Assembly (NCBI GenBank): GCA_037039925.1
Contig: JAXRKP010000017.1
Span: forward strand, 125,001-189,000
Source of the DNA: Doris montereyensis
Taxonomy: Eukaryota; Mollusca; Gastropoda; Nudibranchia; Dorididae
Length of the DNA stretch: 64,000 nucleotides
Direction of reading: 5' to 3'
Shown here: positions 54,901 to 64,000 of the stretch, piece by piece
Layout of the letters: the number at the start of each line of letters is the position of its first letter
Position numbering within the stretch: position 1 is the first letter of the stretch
Program-made: the position numbers and the translations under genes
Notes under the pieces: generated by a model
The model's input: the letters and a program-made list of their open reading frames with translations, nothing else
Database searches by the model: none
Told to the model about the DNA's origin: nothing

Positions 54901-57083
54901 AAAATTTAATTATTGATAAATACAACATCACTGAAACCCCAGGAGTATATAGACATGATCATTAATCATTTGTTTATGACATAAATGTCGTCTGAGTTGC
55001 ACTAATGGCTCCCTTGTCCAACTGATTGTTTCCAAAGACATAATTTAAAGTAATGAGAATCCCATACTAAATTGAAGATTGTTTTGCACACATATAAAGA
55101 CATAATCTAAAGTAATGAGAATCCCATACTAAATTGAAGATTGTTTTGCACACATATAAAGACATAATCTAAAGTAATGAGAATCCCATACTAAATTGAA
55201 GATTGTTTTGCACACATACAAAAAAATCTAAAACAAGTACACTTCCTCCTAATGGAAAAAAATGAATGACCCTTACATTTAATCTGGATACACTTTATAT
55301 TATTGTATTAGCATTAGTACTAGTGACAAAGAAGAACTATCATACCTCAAATGAATGTTCTTTATTGTCCTCCGGCCGATAATCTAACAAAACACTCAAT
55401 GATATTGTAGTGCAATCAAATTTTCCTCCCTTGGCAGTTGCTGATGGATGCACAATCACTGTAGGTGAATCTGGCAGTTTGTATGCGCTCTAATACTGCT
55501 CGTTCTCTCTTCTCCTTCTTTTGTAATTCTTCATCCTAGATTAAAAGACAAGTACAAAACTCAAGTTTATTAGTAAAATGGTCAAATTTAAAATGTGATG
55601 CAAATCTGTAATTAGTTGCTTTTTTGTTGTCTTGTCTCTGAGAAAAATGACTAATGAATCTTAACAAAGTTATAAGGGACATATTGGTCTAGGAGGTGAG
55701 GTATCTGCCTCTCAACCGAAGGGTTTGTGCCTCGACAGGTTGAATATTTTCTCAAGTCTTTCAGGTAAAATCCACACCCTGGTCTAGGGAGGTGGATTAA
55801 CACCTATTCCCATCAGAGACGGATGATAAATAGAAGGTCCCATGTGCAGATAACATTGTGCACATTAAAGATCCCTGGGCTGTTTACAGGGAAGTACAGG
55901 CAAATTCTTTATTAAAATCCTACCCAAAACCCGGAGATCACCTTTGTTGTGAATGTGGGTAAAATCAAATCGATTTAAAAAGGTTATATACATCACTGTG
56001 ACATACGACATACCTCTCTTTTTTTGCTTCTTTGTCTTCTTCTTCTTCTTTGTCTTTTCCTTATCTCGAACATCTGCAGCCTTGCTTGTTTCCTAGTAAG
56101 ATTTTGTCAAAAGTTCTTGTAAGCAAAATTATAAGTCATACAAAATCTTGTAGTAGTAGTACGGATGATTCATAGTCAATGGAATAAAACATCGAAAGGA
56201 AGATTGGGAAACACTCTTTGAGTACCAACATTTCACTCATAACAGATAAGAAAATAAATAACCTATCGTCAAAGCTCCACAATCCTTGAAACATTTCTAT
56301 AATTTTCTATAATAGCAAAGATGTAAACAAAAATGTGTATACATGCAACAGGCAGGTAGCAAAAAGGAGACACAAATACATGTCAAATAACAGTTTAGAG
56401 AATGTAAGATTGTAAGGCCACCTGATGTATCTGGTGAAAATTTACTGTGTTTTAAATGAGGCTGGGACATTACAAATGTAAAAATAAAATAAGCAGATAA
56501 AAGCCTTGAAAAGAATAAACCAAGACAGGGCGCCGCCTATCCTTATTTAGGACCGATCAACTCTTGTTATCTCGTTGATTGAAGGCGGAATCAATAGGCC
56601 CTTTGAGTGTTGCTTTGTTGTATCTCATGTGTATAGCATGGGATTATATCTTATGATTTTTTGAATTCATTTTGCAAACTTTTTAAAAGACATTTTCCAA
56701 TAAAAGGATAACATTACCAGTACTTAATTTATTAAATTTTGAATGAATCCTAAATGATAAACAAGTGGGTGAGGAAATAATTGGATTTAAGTCGATGTTG
56801 ATTCGACAAGAAGTTCAACTAGAAGTTTGAAATTTGCTTGTTCTAGATCTATCTAATTCTTTTTTTTCTAATTGTTATATTTTTGTTCAACTGTAAGATC
56901 AAGTATTAGAAAATGGCTATTTTTCCTTATTTTCTTGCTCTACCCATTTCTAAAACAGATTAAATATTAAATGGACAACCTAGTGCAAATTGTCTGAAAA
57001 TGACAATGAAGATATTATTATTATTATCATTATTATTACTATTATTATTATTATCATTATTATTACTATTATTAGTATTATTA

Positions 57084-57114
<31 letters not shown>

Positions 57115-57180
57115 ATTATTATTATTTTGAGACTATTATTATTATTTTTATTATTATTATCATTATTATTTTTACTATTA

Positions 57181-57212
<32 letters not shown>

Positions 57213-57262
57213 TTTACTATTATTATTATTATTACTATTACTATTATTATTATTATTTTTAC

Positions 57263-57308
<46 letters not shown>

Positions 57309-60300
57309 TAGGCTGCACTTTTTTCGAGAATTTGAAAAAGTTTTTTTTTCTTTTCAGTTATTCCAAACATGGGAAGAAAATGTTCAGTCTACAAGTGCAA
57401 ATCTAGAACACCACTTTGCGCATTTTAGGATGGCTGCCTATATCACTATCACTGTGGAAGATGCTCAACACCCATGCAATTGACAAGACGAAACTGATGA
57501 TAGATTGAACAAGATAACATTATACAGTCAGTCTTGTCATTCTTGTGATTTAGGCACTGATGCTGAACTTTTGTTAATTGATGACTTCACAAAGGAATCT
57601 TCAAGATATAGTGGATATATTTGTCAAAAACATAAGATTCTCCAAACAGGGAGATTCCTCTTTATATTCAAATGAAGTGGTTTTGTGTCTATCCGTCAGA
57701 AAATTTATTTCAGATTCTGTGCTTGGCCGACGAAGTGGGAATGATTTGATTATTTATTTACCTATAATATGATAACAATACGTATAATAATATTTAATTT
57801 CATTACTTTATAGAACTGAACAGTTCTTGTATTTTATCTGTTTACCAATATTGGGTGTAAAATCAATGTGTATGGATAAGTTAAACTATACTCATAATTA
57901 GATCATAAAATATTATTCATATTTTTATAATTCCTTATATTTTTCAATATCATAATTAGATCAAACCTAAAAAATTACAAATTTTGAAGTATGTAATAAT
58001 TACAATTTTAAAGAAAATATAACTCCTGTTTAGTTCCTTTTCTTGCTCTGCCTTCAACAGTTTGGCCTATGAGATTTGAGAAAAAAAAAAACCCTGACTA
58101 ACTATCATTCATTTCACAATTTCATTGATTACAACAAATTTTCAGTAAAATTGTGTATGGATAAGAAACCATTCATATTTTTATAAAATGAAATGCTCTT
58201 CAGAAAATCAATTTTAAAGGCCTAGACGGTGCATGAAGGGAATTTTAGAGAATTAGTGCTATTGTTATTATCATTATTAATATTCCCAGTGTCAGGAGAT
58301 AAATAAATGTGTTTTCACTTCAGTGTACACTGAAAGCATATTTCAGTTACGTTTTTCTCTCTCCTCTCCCTCTCTTTGCATATTGGACTATTTAAAGTCA
58401 GTTAAATAAACTACAGTATTGTATACTGGCTACATGGGTACAAACTTTCATCATCTTTGGGTCAAGTGTGGAGAAGTGAGATGGCTCTGTCTTTTCCATG
58501 ATTTTCTCAGCCTCAGTTTCTTCTTCTTCCTGTTGACAAAATAAGAGGCAAAAGTAAGGAAAGAGAAATCGATGAATGAGTAGTCACAGCTCAGATCTTT
58601 CAATTTGTCACATACTCAGAAATACACACAATAATGATAATACATTGAAGACGATACAAATCAAGGCTGCTCTCTTTCAGGGGGAAATATAGCACAAAAA
58701 CAAAATATTAAAAAATAGAATCATGCAATCTCTAGGTAATGCCAGGCATTTCAGTTCCATGAGAGAATGTAATCTTGCACTGCAATGGAAAAACACAAGA
58801 CAAGTCACAAAACGTTTTCTGGGATTACACTGAAACAAACAACCTTCATCTGTATGGAAAGTCGGGTCTACTTTTCTTTGCCTGACTGGAATCATAAAAG
58901 GAGTTGGAATAAAGAAGAGATAAAAAAAATATAAAAAAATACAGACAAGCAGGAAGAGGACATAAGATGGTTTTTTTCTTTATTTCCTTTTTTTTTTTTT
59001 TTCGAGAGAGAGAGGAGAAAGGGGAGGTGCTGGAGTCTCTGAGCATGATGAGTCTCATGGTGATAAACCCAGCAGTGGGATAAGCTTATAACGGTATAGA
59101 GCTAGAAAATTTTAGTTTAAAAAAAAAAAAAGAAAACAGGTTTAGCCATAAGCCATGTGGCTCAGAAGATGATCAAAACTCTGCTGCATACACTGCCTTG
59201 CTTGATTATACTGCAATGGCAGTGAGAACTTAGAGGGGGAAATGGAAAGAGTATGGTGGGAGGGTGGTGGAATTGGGGGAAGTAAAAGGAGTGTCCAGGA
59301 TTTTTACACTATGAGAGAGTTAGACAGAGAAAGAAAATGGGGTATGGGGTGAGGACGAGCTAGCAGCTGCAGATGTAGTCCAAGCACATTATCGTGTGCC
59401 TGCATTCTGATTGGGGGAAAGTGGGGAGGGATGAAGGAAAGATGATCCAGTCATTACATGAAACCAATGCTACAATAAGAGAGAGGAAGAAAGGACTTTG
59501 GAAAGAACCAGTGCCTGTTGCAGGGCTGCCTCTGGACAAAGTTTGAGCTGTAGCTGCTTCTGGTAGGCAGCCTGAAGAGAATTCCATTCTAAGTGGGTGG
59601 GATTGCAGGTCCAAACGTCTGGTAAGAAAATAACCACAGTTTCCACCCGTGCCGGCTGTAACCGGTCCTTGTGTTTGCTTTCGGGTCGAAAGTAGCGAAT
59701 CTCTGCAAAAACGATACCTGGTGACAAAGACAATATACTTGGAAGGATCCCTTTCCGTGTTGATATGAAACCATTTGATTCTTAAGGTTAATTTAGCTTT
59801 CTTTCTCATGGGACATAGCTTTTAACAGGAGAAAATGGATTTCATTAAAAAAAAACTTCGTCTATCTGTAGAGGTGTCATATATTAAAACCTACTTACAG
59901 AAGAGTTCTTTGATATTGATTTTATGAAATGTTTGTATAATGGATATCTTCATTGCTATTTTAAAAAGCAATGTGCATCAGTTAAGTTTGCCTGTGACTC
60001 TTGATATTTTTCTTTTGCATACACCTAAAAGACTGAAAACAAATGAAACTTCATGATGATCTCAACAGTTGATAGATTGTTTCACAGTACAAATTCTCAA
60101 ATGCAAATATGATGTCTTTAAAAACACACATAATGAATCTACAGTTAATTGCTAATATTAATTTTCATTTGATGCAGTCATTTATTTGCATATGTTAACA
60201 AACATGTGCTTTTAAGGGCATCAACAGAGACGACTGTTGACACTGCAAAAATGCTTTACGCAAATGTACTACTTGTATCATTGAAGATTTACATATATAA

Positions 60301-63300
60301 GACATCAAAAAGCAAATGAGGCTCTGGGTCTTTGGGTACAAAGTGAATCCTACATAATCATAAGTCTTTTTTCCATTGCCCACAATAAAAGATTATTTAC
60401 TTTTATTTGGAAAATCTAGAGGTACCTTTTACAAGAAGGAATAAAAATAAATTAATACATGTTAAATTGTTTCACATGAAATATCTAAATATAAACAAGA
60501 TTTGTTAATCTACATGAAAAATTAAAGCATTACTGAAATCTTTACAAAACCTAGTTTAATTTTTCAAAAGTTGTCTCCTGGTGTAAAGAAAAACTAATCT
60601 CAATTATCATTTCAGTAAAAAAAAAAAAGACTCTCATTTCAAAAACAAACATGAATTTAAAAAAAAATAAAAATAAAAATATATATATATTCTTACAAGA
60701 AAAGTATCATCTTTTTCCTCAATAAATAAATCTAGACATTGAAAGAGTTATATAAACATGTGTTACAGTTAAATTATGTAAATTCACATTACAAGAAATC
60801 AAAATGAATGTTAAGTATAATTGTCTTTACTTACTCTGAATCACTTCTGAAATAAAACATAACTAAGTTATTTAACTCAACATAGGGTTGCTTAGCTGAA
60901 TGCTCACATACCTTATGTAAGACTGTTTCAATATTGCCCTTGAGATTGACAAGACTAACAACTTTAAATTTCCCCAAAACCAGTACAAAAGACTTCTTAA
61001 CTTAAGATTTTATTCAATTTTCTTTATATCATAGATCCTGCCTACCTTGGTACAAAAACCCCCAAAACAAAACACTCAAACAAACCTAATGCATTTCACG
61101 CTCAGAAATGAAATCAGAGCTTTCATTCAGCATGAGAAGCAAGCACACTTACTACTACTCCAAAATGCCTTCAATTACTCTTGAATATCTATGGACACTG
61201 AAAAGTTCCCATACCAAAACACATGAATCTATTCATCTCAATGAACAGCTAGCTTACCACTGAGTGCAGGAACTGAGGTCAATGCCAGTCAAAGCCTTGG
61301 TGGTTCTGATAGCTGTTTTCATCAAGACTAGAGGATTGGTCTCTGGATTCGGCCCATCCAGGGATGGGGACCATGGCCCACCAATAGCCATTGGCTCATT
61401 TTTGCCACGAGTGCCGACCAGAAATTGAAGAAGACGTGTTGGGTGCTGAGCAGTGTCCATTGCATCAAGAGGGTCTTCTGCTAAACAGCATGACTTTTTG
61501 AAGAATTCCTCTTGAGATGGACTAGACAAAAGCATAACCTGAAAGATTATGAAAATGTATAATGTTGTTTCATATCTTTTTCGAGGCGGAAGAAATGTTT
61601 ACAGAAAGGTTTTTTACTTATCTGTTTGTCTTTCCATCCTAAACTTGCTAACAATATAAAGCACATTTTATAATAATACTGAAAAAATAATCATATGGTT
61701 TTAAAACTAGTGTATTAATGCTCTGATTTATTTGCAAAAGCATTGAAAGGCTGAACAAGGCCATAAAAGAAGATGGCGCCAAGCAATTTAAACTCAGTAA
61801 AATACAATGTCATTTCAATTCACTTCTCAATGGCTCAGATTTTTTCCGTCAGGGGAGGGAAATTCAAATGTTCCAAAATTAAAGAATAAAATGTCTGTCC
61901 CTGTTTGAGCATATATCTTAACAAAATTTTGCATCTCCCAAAATTTTCCTTTTCCTCCCAAAGTAAAGAAAAATATCATCAAACACAAAAGATATCGTAA
62001 GAATGTCTCTATCATATTCTTTTTCCAAAACTGCTTAAGATTTCTTTTCTTCACACCTCACTCCCATTCCCAAAATAAAACATATTTTTGAAACCCTTTA
62101 ACAAGCTTGAAATGCAAAAAGCAAAGCGCTTGTGCTGGACTAATCACAGATATTTATCTACATCATCAAAACCTCTCAGTAATAGTTCTTCACCCCCATA
62201 TGCTTGATGAAAAAAAAGAAATCATGAAAATGAGAATACCCCTATAGCATAAATCTCACCAATACAAAGTAATTAATAGACACATACCTTTGCACTAAAC
62301 AGATAATCTGCATCACTTGGTTCCAAATCGATATCTGATGATTTGATGGGTGAAACATCTTTATGCATAATATGAAAACTGCAGGCCTGGCCTAAGGTGA
62401 ACGGACGATGTGAGCGGGAAATTGTCAACCCATGAGAACGAAGCGTGAAAGAAATCGCTTGGAATGTATAAATTGTTGTACCTGCTTTTCAGTGACATTA
62501 CACTAGTGTCTTTCCTGTGAGACAAGAGAAATAAGGATAAATAATAAATAAAGATATCTCTCCTAAACAAAATATTTTTAAAAGTATCATTGATGTAATA
62601 AACATGAATGTAATGGAAAAGCAAATTAAAAATTTTTTTACATACACATCCAGTAGAATCTTTGGAACTTGAACAACGTAGCGTGGAGGCGGACGTGTGA
62701 CTCTTCTTTTAACTGGGCTTCGTGCTTTGGGAGGAGGTGATCTGGATCTTTTCTGTGCAGGAGGAGCGTGATCTCTTGCGCCTGACCTCACGCCGCTCTC
62801 TGCGTTCTCGTTCACGTCGATCTCGTTCTTTCTGTGACTCTGAGCTTGAATTTATGGGACCGGCTCCTCCACTACTCAAAATCCCTGGCATGCCCCCAAC
62901 TACTGAACTAGATATTCCTCCCCGATCTTGTCTCTTTCAAAGAACCCATCAGACTTCTCGGTCGTGGATCACCCAACAGCCCAGGTCCTGTATTTATGGT
63001 CGGACGATTCGATGATGTAAACACATCTGATGAGGAAAAGATTTGTTCAAATTATACTAGTATTAGAAAAGCATGACAAAAAGTGTATCTGACAATGGAA
63101 AGAGTAGGTAATGTTAGCAAATATTCAGGAGAAGCAATGGCAAATAAAACAAGTGCTAGTATCTGCCAACTGACATGCCTTTTGTCTTAAAAACACTTTC
63201 TACGAAAAAATCTAAAGCATACATTTTCCAAACCAATAGGTGTGTTTATTTTCTCAAAACATTCCCTTAACCGTCACCCCATCAACTTTCATTTTTTTAA

Positions 63301-63665
63301 AACATAAGGGAGTAAAATTTATAGATTATAAATAATTCCAGTTACAATCGTACATAGGAAGTGACAGACAGACAGAAATATGGAAACACAAAAGAACCTG
63401 ATGGCGAGAGACAGAAATTGACAAGAGAGAGAGCGAGCATGGTTGGTCACAATTATCAACTCAATCTGACTAATTCATACAAAAAAGCCATACTTCCACT
63501 TTGAAACTTGGTCAAGCCAGTCATGAGGGTGGTGGGCCTGGCGGATTGCTCAACAAGCCCTGACCGCCTGCAATACTGCCACTGGCCGCAACCATCGGAG
63601 TGCTGGCGTTCATCAAGGGAGCAGCCCCCATTAGACCAAGAGCTTGTTGTTGAATGGCTTTCAGT

Positions 63666-63703
<38 letters not shown>

Positions 63704-63829
63704 TTGTTGCTGCTGCTGTTGTTGTTGCTGGTGTTGTTGTTGCTGCTGCTGCTGCTGCTGCTGTTGATGCTGGTGGTGTTGCTGCTGCTGTTGCAGGGAT
63801 ATCATCTGGTTGTTGGCTAAGTTATCAGT
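48773..63829 (-). CDS. CCAR1: CCAR1 (cell division cycle and apoptosis regulator 1), partial
   Basis: CCAR1 is a nuclear coactivator (Mediator, nuclear receptor, p53 and beta-catenin contexts) and splicing/apoptosis regulator. Seventeen exons are recognised on the minus strand, 63,829 to 48,773. They encode poly-Q, an Arg/Ser-rich segment, the DBC1/CARP1 domain (NNLYIPSDFFHASFSWVD; PMAIGGPWSPSLDGP; VETVVIFLPDVW), a SAP C-half (AKLLKAEQEKEL), and FAELFNEMLMRDFG. They continue with Lys/Glu-rich exons, an EF-hand-like YFDQNHCGYLSDKD and a C-terminal coiled coil. The SAP region favours CCAR1 over CCAR2. The S1-like N-terminus should lie beyond 63,829, outside the window; the final exon(s) were not identified. 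Several exons have frame-breaking indels. The exon carrying the first SAP helix was not found between 58,446 and 58,066. Confidence 0.92.
49320..49508 (-). CDS. CCAR1: CCAR1 coiled-coil exon 1
   Basis: After AAAACTCTTAG; ELSGAKTESNSIAATG, then NPGFIYYKGALLDIESLMQR and LEKNVTDLTEEL. Donor CTCA|GTAAGT. Corresponds to the YNGAMVDVGSLLQKLEKSEK region of vertebrate CCAR1. Confidence 0.9.
50705..50990 (+). mobile_element. tRNA-derived SINE in CCAR1 intron
   Basis: Begins TGTGGCTGAGTGATTAGG (A-box-like), then CTGCCAGACTGGGGATCATG and a degraded B box at GGTTTTCCAAC. The body includes GAAACCGGGATAGGCTCTGC and CTATGGGCTGTAACAGCC. Antisense to CCAR1. Confidence 0.65.
51017..51166 (-). CDS. CCAR1: CCAR1 exon after EF-hand-like segment
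   Basis: After GTATCCCTGCCAG; IKKLLQKV, one missing base at about 51,143, then DSQENFKYRKLTDNAEAAD and an acidic stretch ending VDQLAR. Donor GAG|GTAATT. Confidence 0.85.
51790..51956 (-). CDS. CCAR1: CCAR1 EF-hand-like exon
   Basis: After TTCTCTCCACAG; KEDKNKKKQEEKKKTTNP, then ALLLAFSYFDQNHCGYLS and DKDTEDIIHTLGLKLSRAQ. Donor CAG|GTAAAC. Uninterrupted and strongly conserved. Confidence 0.93.
52085..52745 (+). mobile_element. mariner/Tc1-type transposase fragment, dead
   Basis: Plus-strand reading gives WFQQDGVTPHT (second catalytic D block), then SPDLNPLDLYPWGHLKGILY (third D of the triad region) and, in another frame, GGCHGEHIL, a typical C-terminal end. Stops interrupt it. It lies antisense in a CCAR1 intron; terminal inverted repeats were not identified. 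Confidence 0.75.
53049..53079 (-). CDS. CCAR1: CCAR1 mini-exon GKDEERKYDK
   Basis: 31 bases between TTTTATTCAAACAG and AAAG|GTCTGT. Its phase 1 end matches the next exon's two-base start, giving D. Confidence 0.65.
53658..53717 (-). CDS. CCAR1: CCAR1 acidic exon (20 codons)
   Basis: DERDETADNDNGVNREDDNE between TTCGTTTTAG and GAG|GTAAGC. Confidence 0.75.
54270..54305 (-). CDS. CCAR1: CCAR1 mini-exon (12 codons)
   Basis: DPSPKRRKTDEK between CTTTTCAG and AAAAG|GTAGAC, equivalent to the PKPKRRKS segment of vertebrate CCAR1. Confidence 0.8.
54512..54711 (-). CDS. CCAR1: CCAR1 exon FAELFNEMLMRDFG
   Basis: After ACCTATAG-type acceptor (CTCTATAG); VSLFAELFNEMLMRDFGFQ then IYSAIVCAHKKKEEE. The A6 run at 54,606-54,611 is one short; the other frame reads KKKDDEKKKDDKKEKDDKSK to the donor GAG|GTAGGC. 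Confidence 0.88.
55033..55224. repeat. Three tandem copies of a 62-bp unit
   Basis: Nearly identical units beginning CATAATCTAAAGTAATGAGA at about 55,039, 55,101 and 55,163, each containing ATTGAAGATTGTTTTGCACA. In a CCAR1 intron. Confidence 0.92.
55346..55535 (-). CDS. CCAR1: CCAR1 exon with HP-x-A and VLLDYR
   Basis: After TTTTAATCTAG; DEELQKKEKRERAVLE, one missing base near 55,486-55,489, then AYKLPDSPTVIVHPSATAKG, FDCTTISLSVLLDYRPEDN and KEHSFE. Donor GAG|GTATGA. Confidence 0.88.
55680..55975 (+). mobile_element. SINE-like element in CCAR1 intron
   Basis: Head resembles a tRNA (GGAGGTGAGGTATCTGCCTC then GAAGGGTTTGTGCCTCGACA). Body has GAGACGGATGATAAATAG, GGTCCCATGTGCAGATAACA and TTGTGCACATTAAAGATCCC, a layout common in invertebrate SINEs. 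No intact pol III boxes. Confidence 0.55.
56014..56092 (-). CDS. CCAR1: CCAR1 Lys-rich linker exon
   Basis: Bounded by CTTACTAG and AGAG|GTATGT. ETSKAADVRDKEKTKKKK and further basic residues. The phase does not join cleanly to the next exon, so an indel in its A/AG runs is likely. Confidence 0.65.
56100..57010 (-). other. CCAR1 intron, nothing recognised
   Basis: Complex AT-rich sequence with no exon or element recognised. Confidence 0.45.
57012..57305. repeat. (TTA)n microsatellite
   Basis: About 290 bases of ATT/TTA with TTTTTA and TCA variants. Poly-Leu and poly-Ile ORFs are artefacts. Confidence 0.95.
58024..58066 (-). CDS. CCAR1: CCAR1 SAP C-terminal half exon
   Basis: After TCTCATAG; AKLLKAEQEKELNR, corresponding to the end of the SAP motif and the following helix. 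The 3' boundary is uncertain. The preceding half of SAP is not visible. Confidence 0.6.
58446..58529 (-). CDS. CCAR1: CCAR1 acidic exon before SAP
   Basis: 84 bases, 28 codons: EEEETEAEKIMEKTEPSHF then STLDPKMMK, matching the segment just before the SAP motif. Acceptor TTGTCAACAG, donor AAA|GTTTGT. Confidence 0.85.
58530..59490 (-). other. CCAR1 intron with T-run and purine-rich patch
   Basis: T-run at 58,988-59,002 followed by GA-rich sequence; G/A-rich again at 59,235-59,290. No exon recognised. Confidence 0.45.
59497..59717 (-). CDS. CCAR1: CCAR1 DBC1/CARP1-domain exon c
   Basis: After TTTGTCACCAG; YRF then, after one surplus T in a five-T run (59,707-59,711), AEIRYFRPESKHKDRL, VETVVIFLPDVWTCNP and LEWNSLQAAYQKQLQLKL. 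The 3' boundary is uncertain: weak donors at 59,508 and 59,496 both keep phase 0. The longer 149-residue ORF in the shifted frame is not the real product. Confidence 0.85.
59725..61250 (-). other. CCAR1 intron, nothing recognised
   Basis: About 1.5 kb of AT-rich intron with A-runs and a small TA tract near 60,680. No coding signal. Confidence 0.5.
61258..61538 (-). CDS. CCAR1: CCAR1 DBC1/CARP1-domain exon b
   Basis: Uninterrupted 281 bases. VMLLSSPSQEEFFKKSCCLA, then HPTRLLQFLVGTRGKNEPMA, IGGPWSPSLDGPNPETNP and LTGIDLSSCTQW. Acceptor TCTTTCAG, donor GTG|GTAAGC. The strongest family match in the window. Confidence 0.95.
61545..62280 (-). other. CCAR1 intron, nothing recognised
   Basis: AT-rich intron between two well-supported exons. 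Confidence 0.5.
62288..62514 (-). CDS. CCAR1: CCAR1 DBC1/CARP1-domain exon a
   Basis: After CTTGTCTCACAG; KDTSVMSLKSRYNNLYIPSD then FHASFSWVDNFPL, a two-base shortfall near 62,408-62,415, then HRPFTLGQACSFHIMHKDV and DADYLFSAK. Donor AAAG|GTATGT. Confidence 0.87.
62646..63026 (-). CDS. CCAR1: CCAR1 Arg/Ser-rich exon
   Basis: After CTTTTCCTCATCAG; VFTSSNRPTINTGPGLLG, then MGSLKETRSG, a frame break at a G-run (plus-strand C-run 62,920-62,923), then SSSVVGGMPGIL and ERDRRERERRERREVRRKRS. A second break near 62,756-62,767 leads to QKRSRSPPPKARSPVKRRV and PRYVVQVPKILLDV. Donor GTATGT. Confidence 0.85.
63500..63829 (-). CDS. CCAR1: CCAR1 poly-Q exon
   Basis: After TTGTTTTACTCAG; starts TDNLANNQMISL, then about 40 Gln with a few His encoded by mixed CAA/CAG, then LKAIQQQALGLMGAAP and LLSNPPGPPP. 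A stop appears right after, at a CCC run (63,527-63,529). One more C would keep it open (LMTGLTKFQ) to a donor at 63,499 in the phase the next exon needs. That end is tentative. Confidence 0.75.
63658..63797 (-). repeat. CAA/CAG coding repeat (poly-Gln)
   Basis: Mixed CAG and CAA codons on the minus strand within the CCAR1 exon. The codon mixture argues that Gln itself, not just the DNA repeat, is retained. Confidence 0.85.
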
Positions 63830-63834
63830 CTGAG

Positions 63835-64000
63835 TAAAACAATAAGAGGTAGCTACATAAGGCCTCACAACAAGGACACATGGTTTCTTTAATCATTCAA
63901 AAAAATTCATGTTTTTGTATACAATTGTCCATACATCATAATTATTGCATAAACTTTTAACTATTTAAAGGAACATCCTATTTACAATTTTGTAACTCTT
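63835..64000 (-). other. CCAR1 intron running off the window
   Basis: Sequence upstream of the poly-Q exon; the N-terminal exons should lie to the right of the window. Confidence 0.6.

Noticed and set aside
57000..57483. Leu/Ile-rich ORFs resembling membrane proteins
   Set aside because: Translation of the (TTA)n tract.
59360..59809. 149-residue minus-strand ORF
   Set aside because: It overlaps the real CCAR1 exon in the wrong frame; the conserved DBC1/CARP1 sequence is in the neighbouring frame after one surplus T.

Overview
This is eukaryotic nuclear DNA. It has spliced genes with GT-AG introns, long introns, abundant microsatellites and many decayed transposable elements. The protein genes are metazoan (GHITM/TMBIM5, CCAR1, a CRIP1-type LIM gene, a MADF-BESS gene). 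Together with CR1/L2/RTE-type and Penelope-type retroelements, tRNA-derived SINEs and scattered AGATCT/CTAGAT motifs, this suggests a lophotrochozoan, most likely a mollusc and possibly a gastropod. The taxon is inference; no species can be fixed from the sequence alone.

Layout. 0-11 kb is repeat territory: a degenerate 45-bp satellite rich in CCCTAA (508-1440), trinucleotide arrays, and a purine-only-strand block of about 6.7 kb (2.93-9.67 kb) that ends against the 3' end of a minus-strand non-LTR retrotransposon (9.68-10.98 kb). 11-15.7 kb holds CT, GACA and TA microsatellites, G-runs and faint tRNA-like remnants. At 16,056 a short exon starts a CRIP1-like LIM protein, preceded by a perfect CRE palindrome; no second LIM exon was found. 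16.6-19.5 kb is a dead CR1/L2-like LINE, and 20.6-22.5 kb a dead Penelope-like RT.

23.5-28.3 kb (minus) is a two-exon MADF-BESS gene. Its intron contains LINE ORF1 debris and one arm of an inverted pair of RTE-like retrotransposons (25.95-27.61 kb minus; 29.96-32.27 kb plus). Both copies keep the 5' end and neither keeps the reverse transcriptase core. 34.6-36.3 kb (minus) is another LINE.

36.7-43.7 kb (plus) is GHITM, an inner-mitochondrial-membrane BI-1-family protein, with seven coding exons. Convergent to it, 63.8-48.8 kb (minus), is most of CCAR1 (transcription coactivator and apoptosis regulator): poly-Q, RS-like, DBC1/CARP1 domain, remnant SAP, charged linker, EF-hand-like segment and coiled coil. 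The N-terminal S1-like part lies beyond the window edge and the last exon(s) were not recognised. CCAR1 introns carry a mariner-like transposase fragment, SINEs, a pogo-like MITE's sister copy nearby, and a 62-bp triplication.

The most important cross-cutting observation is that coding exons of three different, otherwise conserved genes carry single-base indels, mostly in homopolymers or short repeats. That pattern suggests unpolished long-read sequence rather than three independent pseudogenes. Reading frames here must be taken from homology, not from uninterrupted ORFs; most long ORFs in the first 12 kb are low-complexity artefacts. No convincing undescribed multi-gene system was found.
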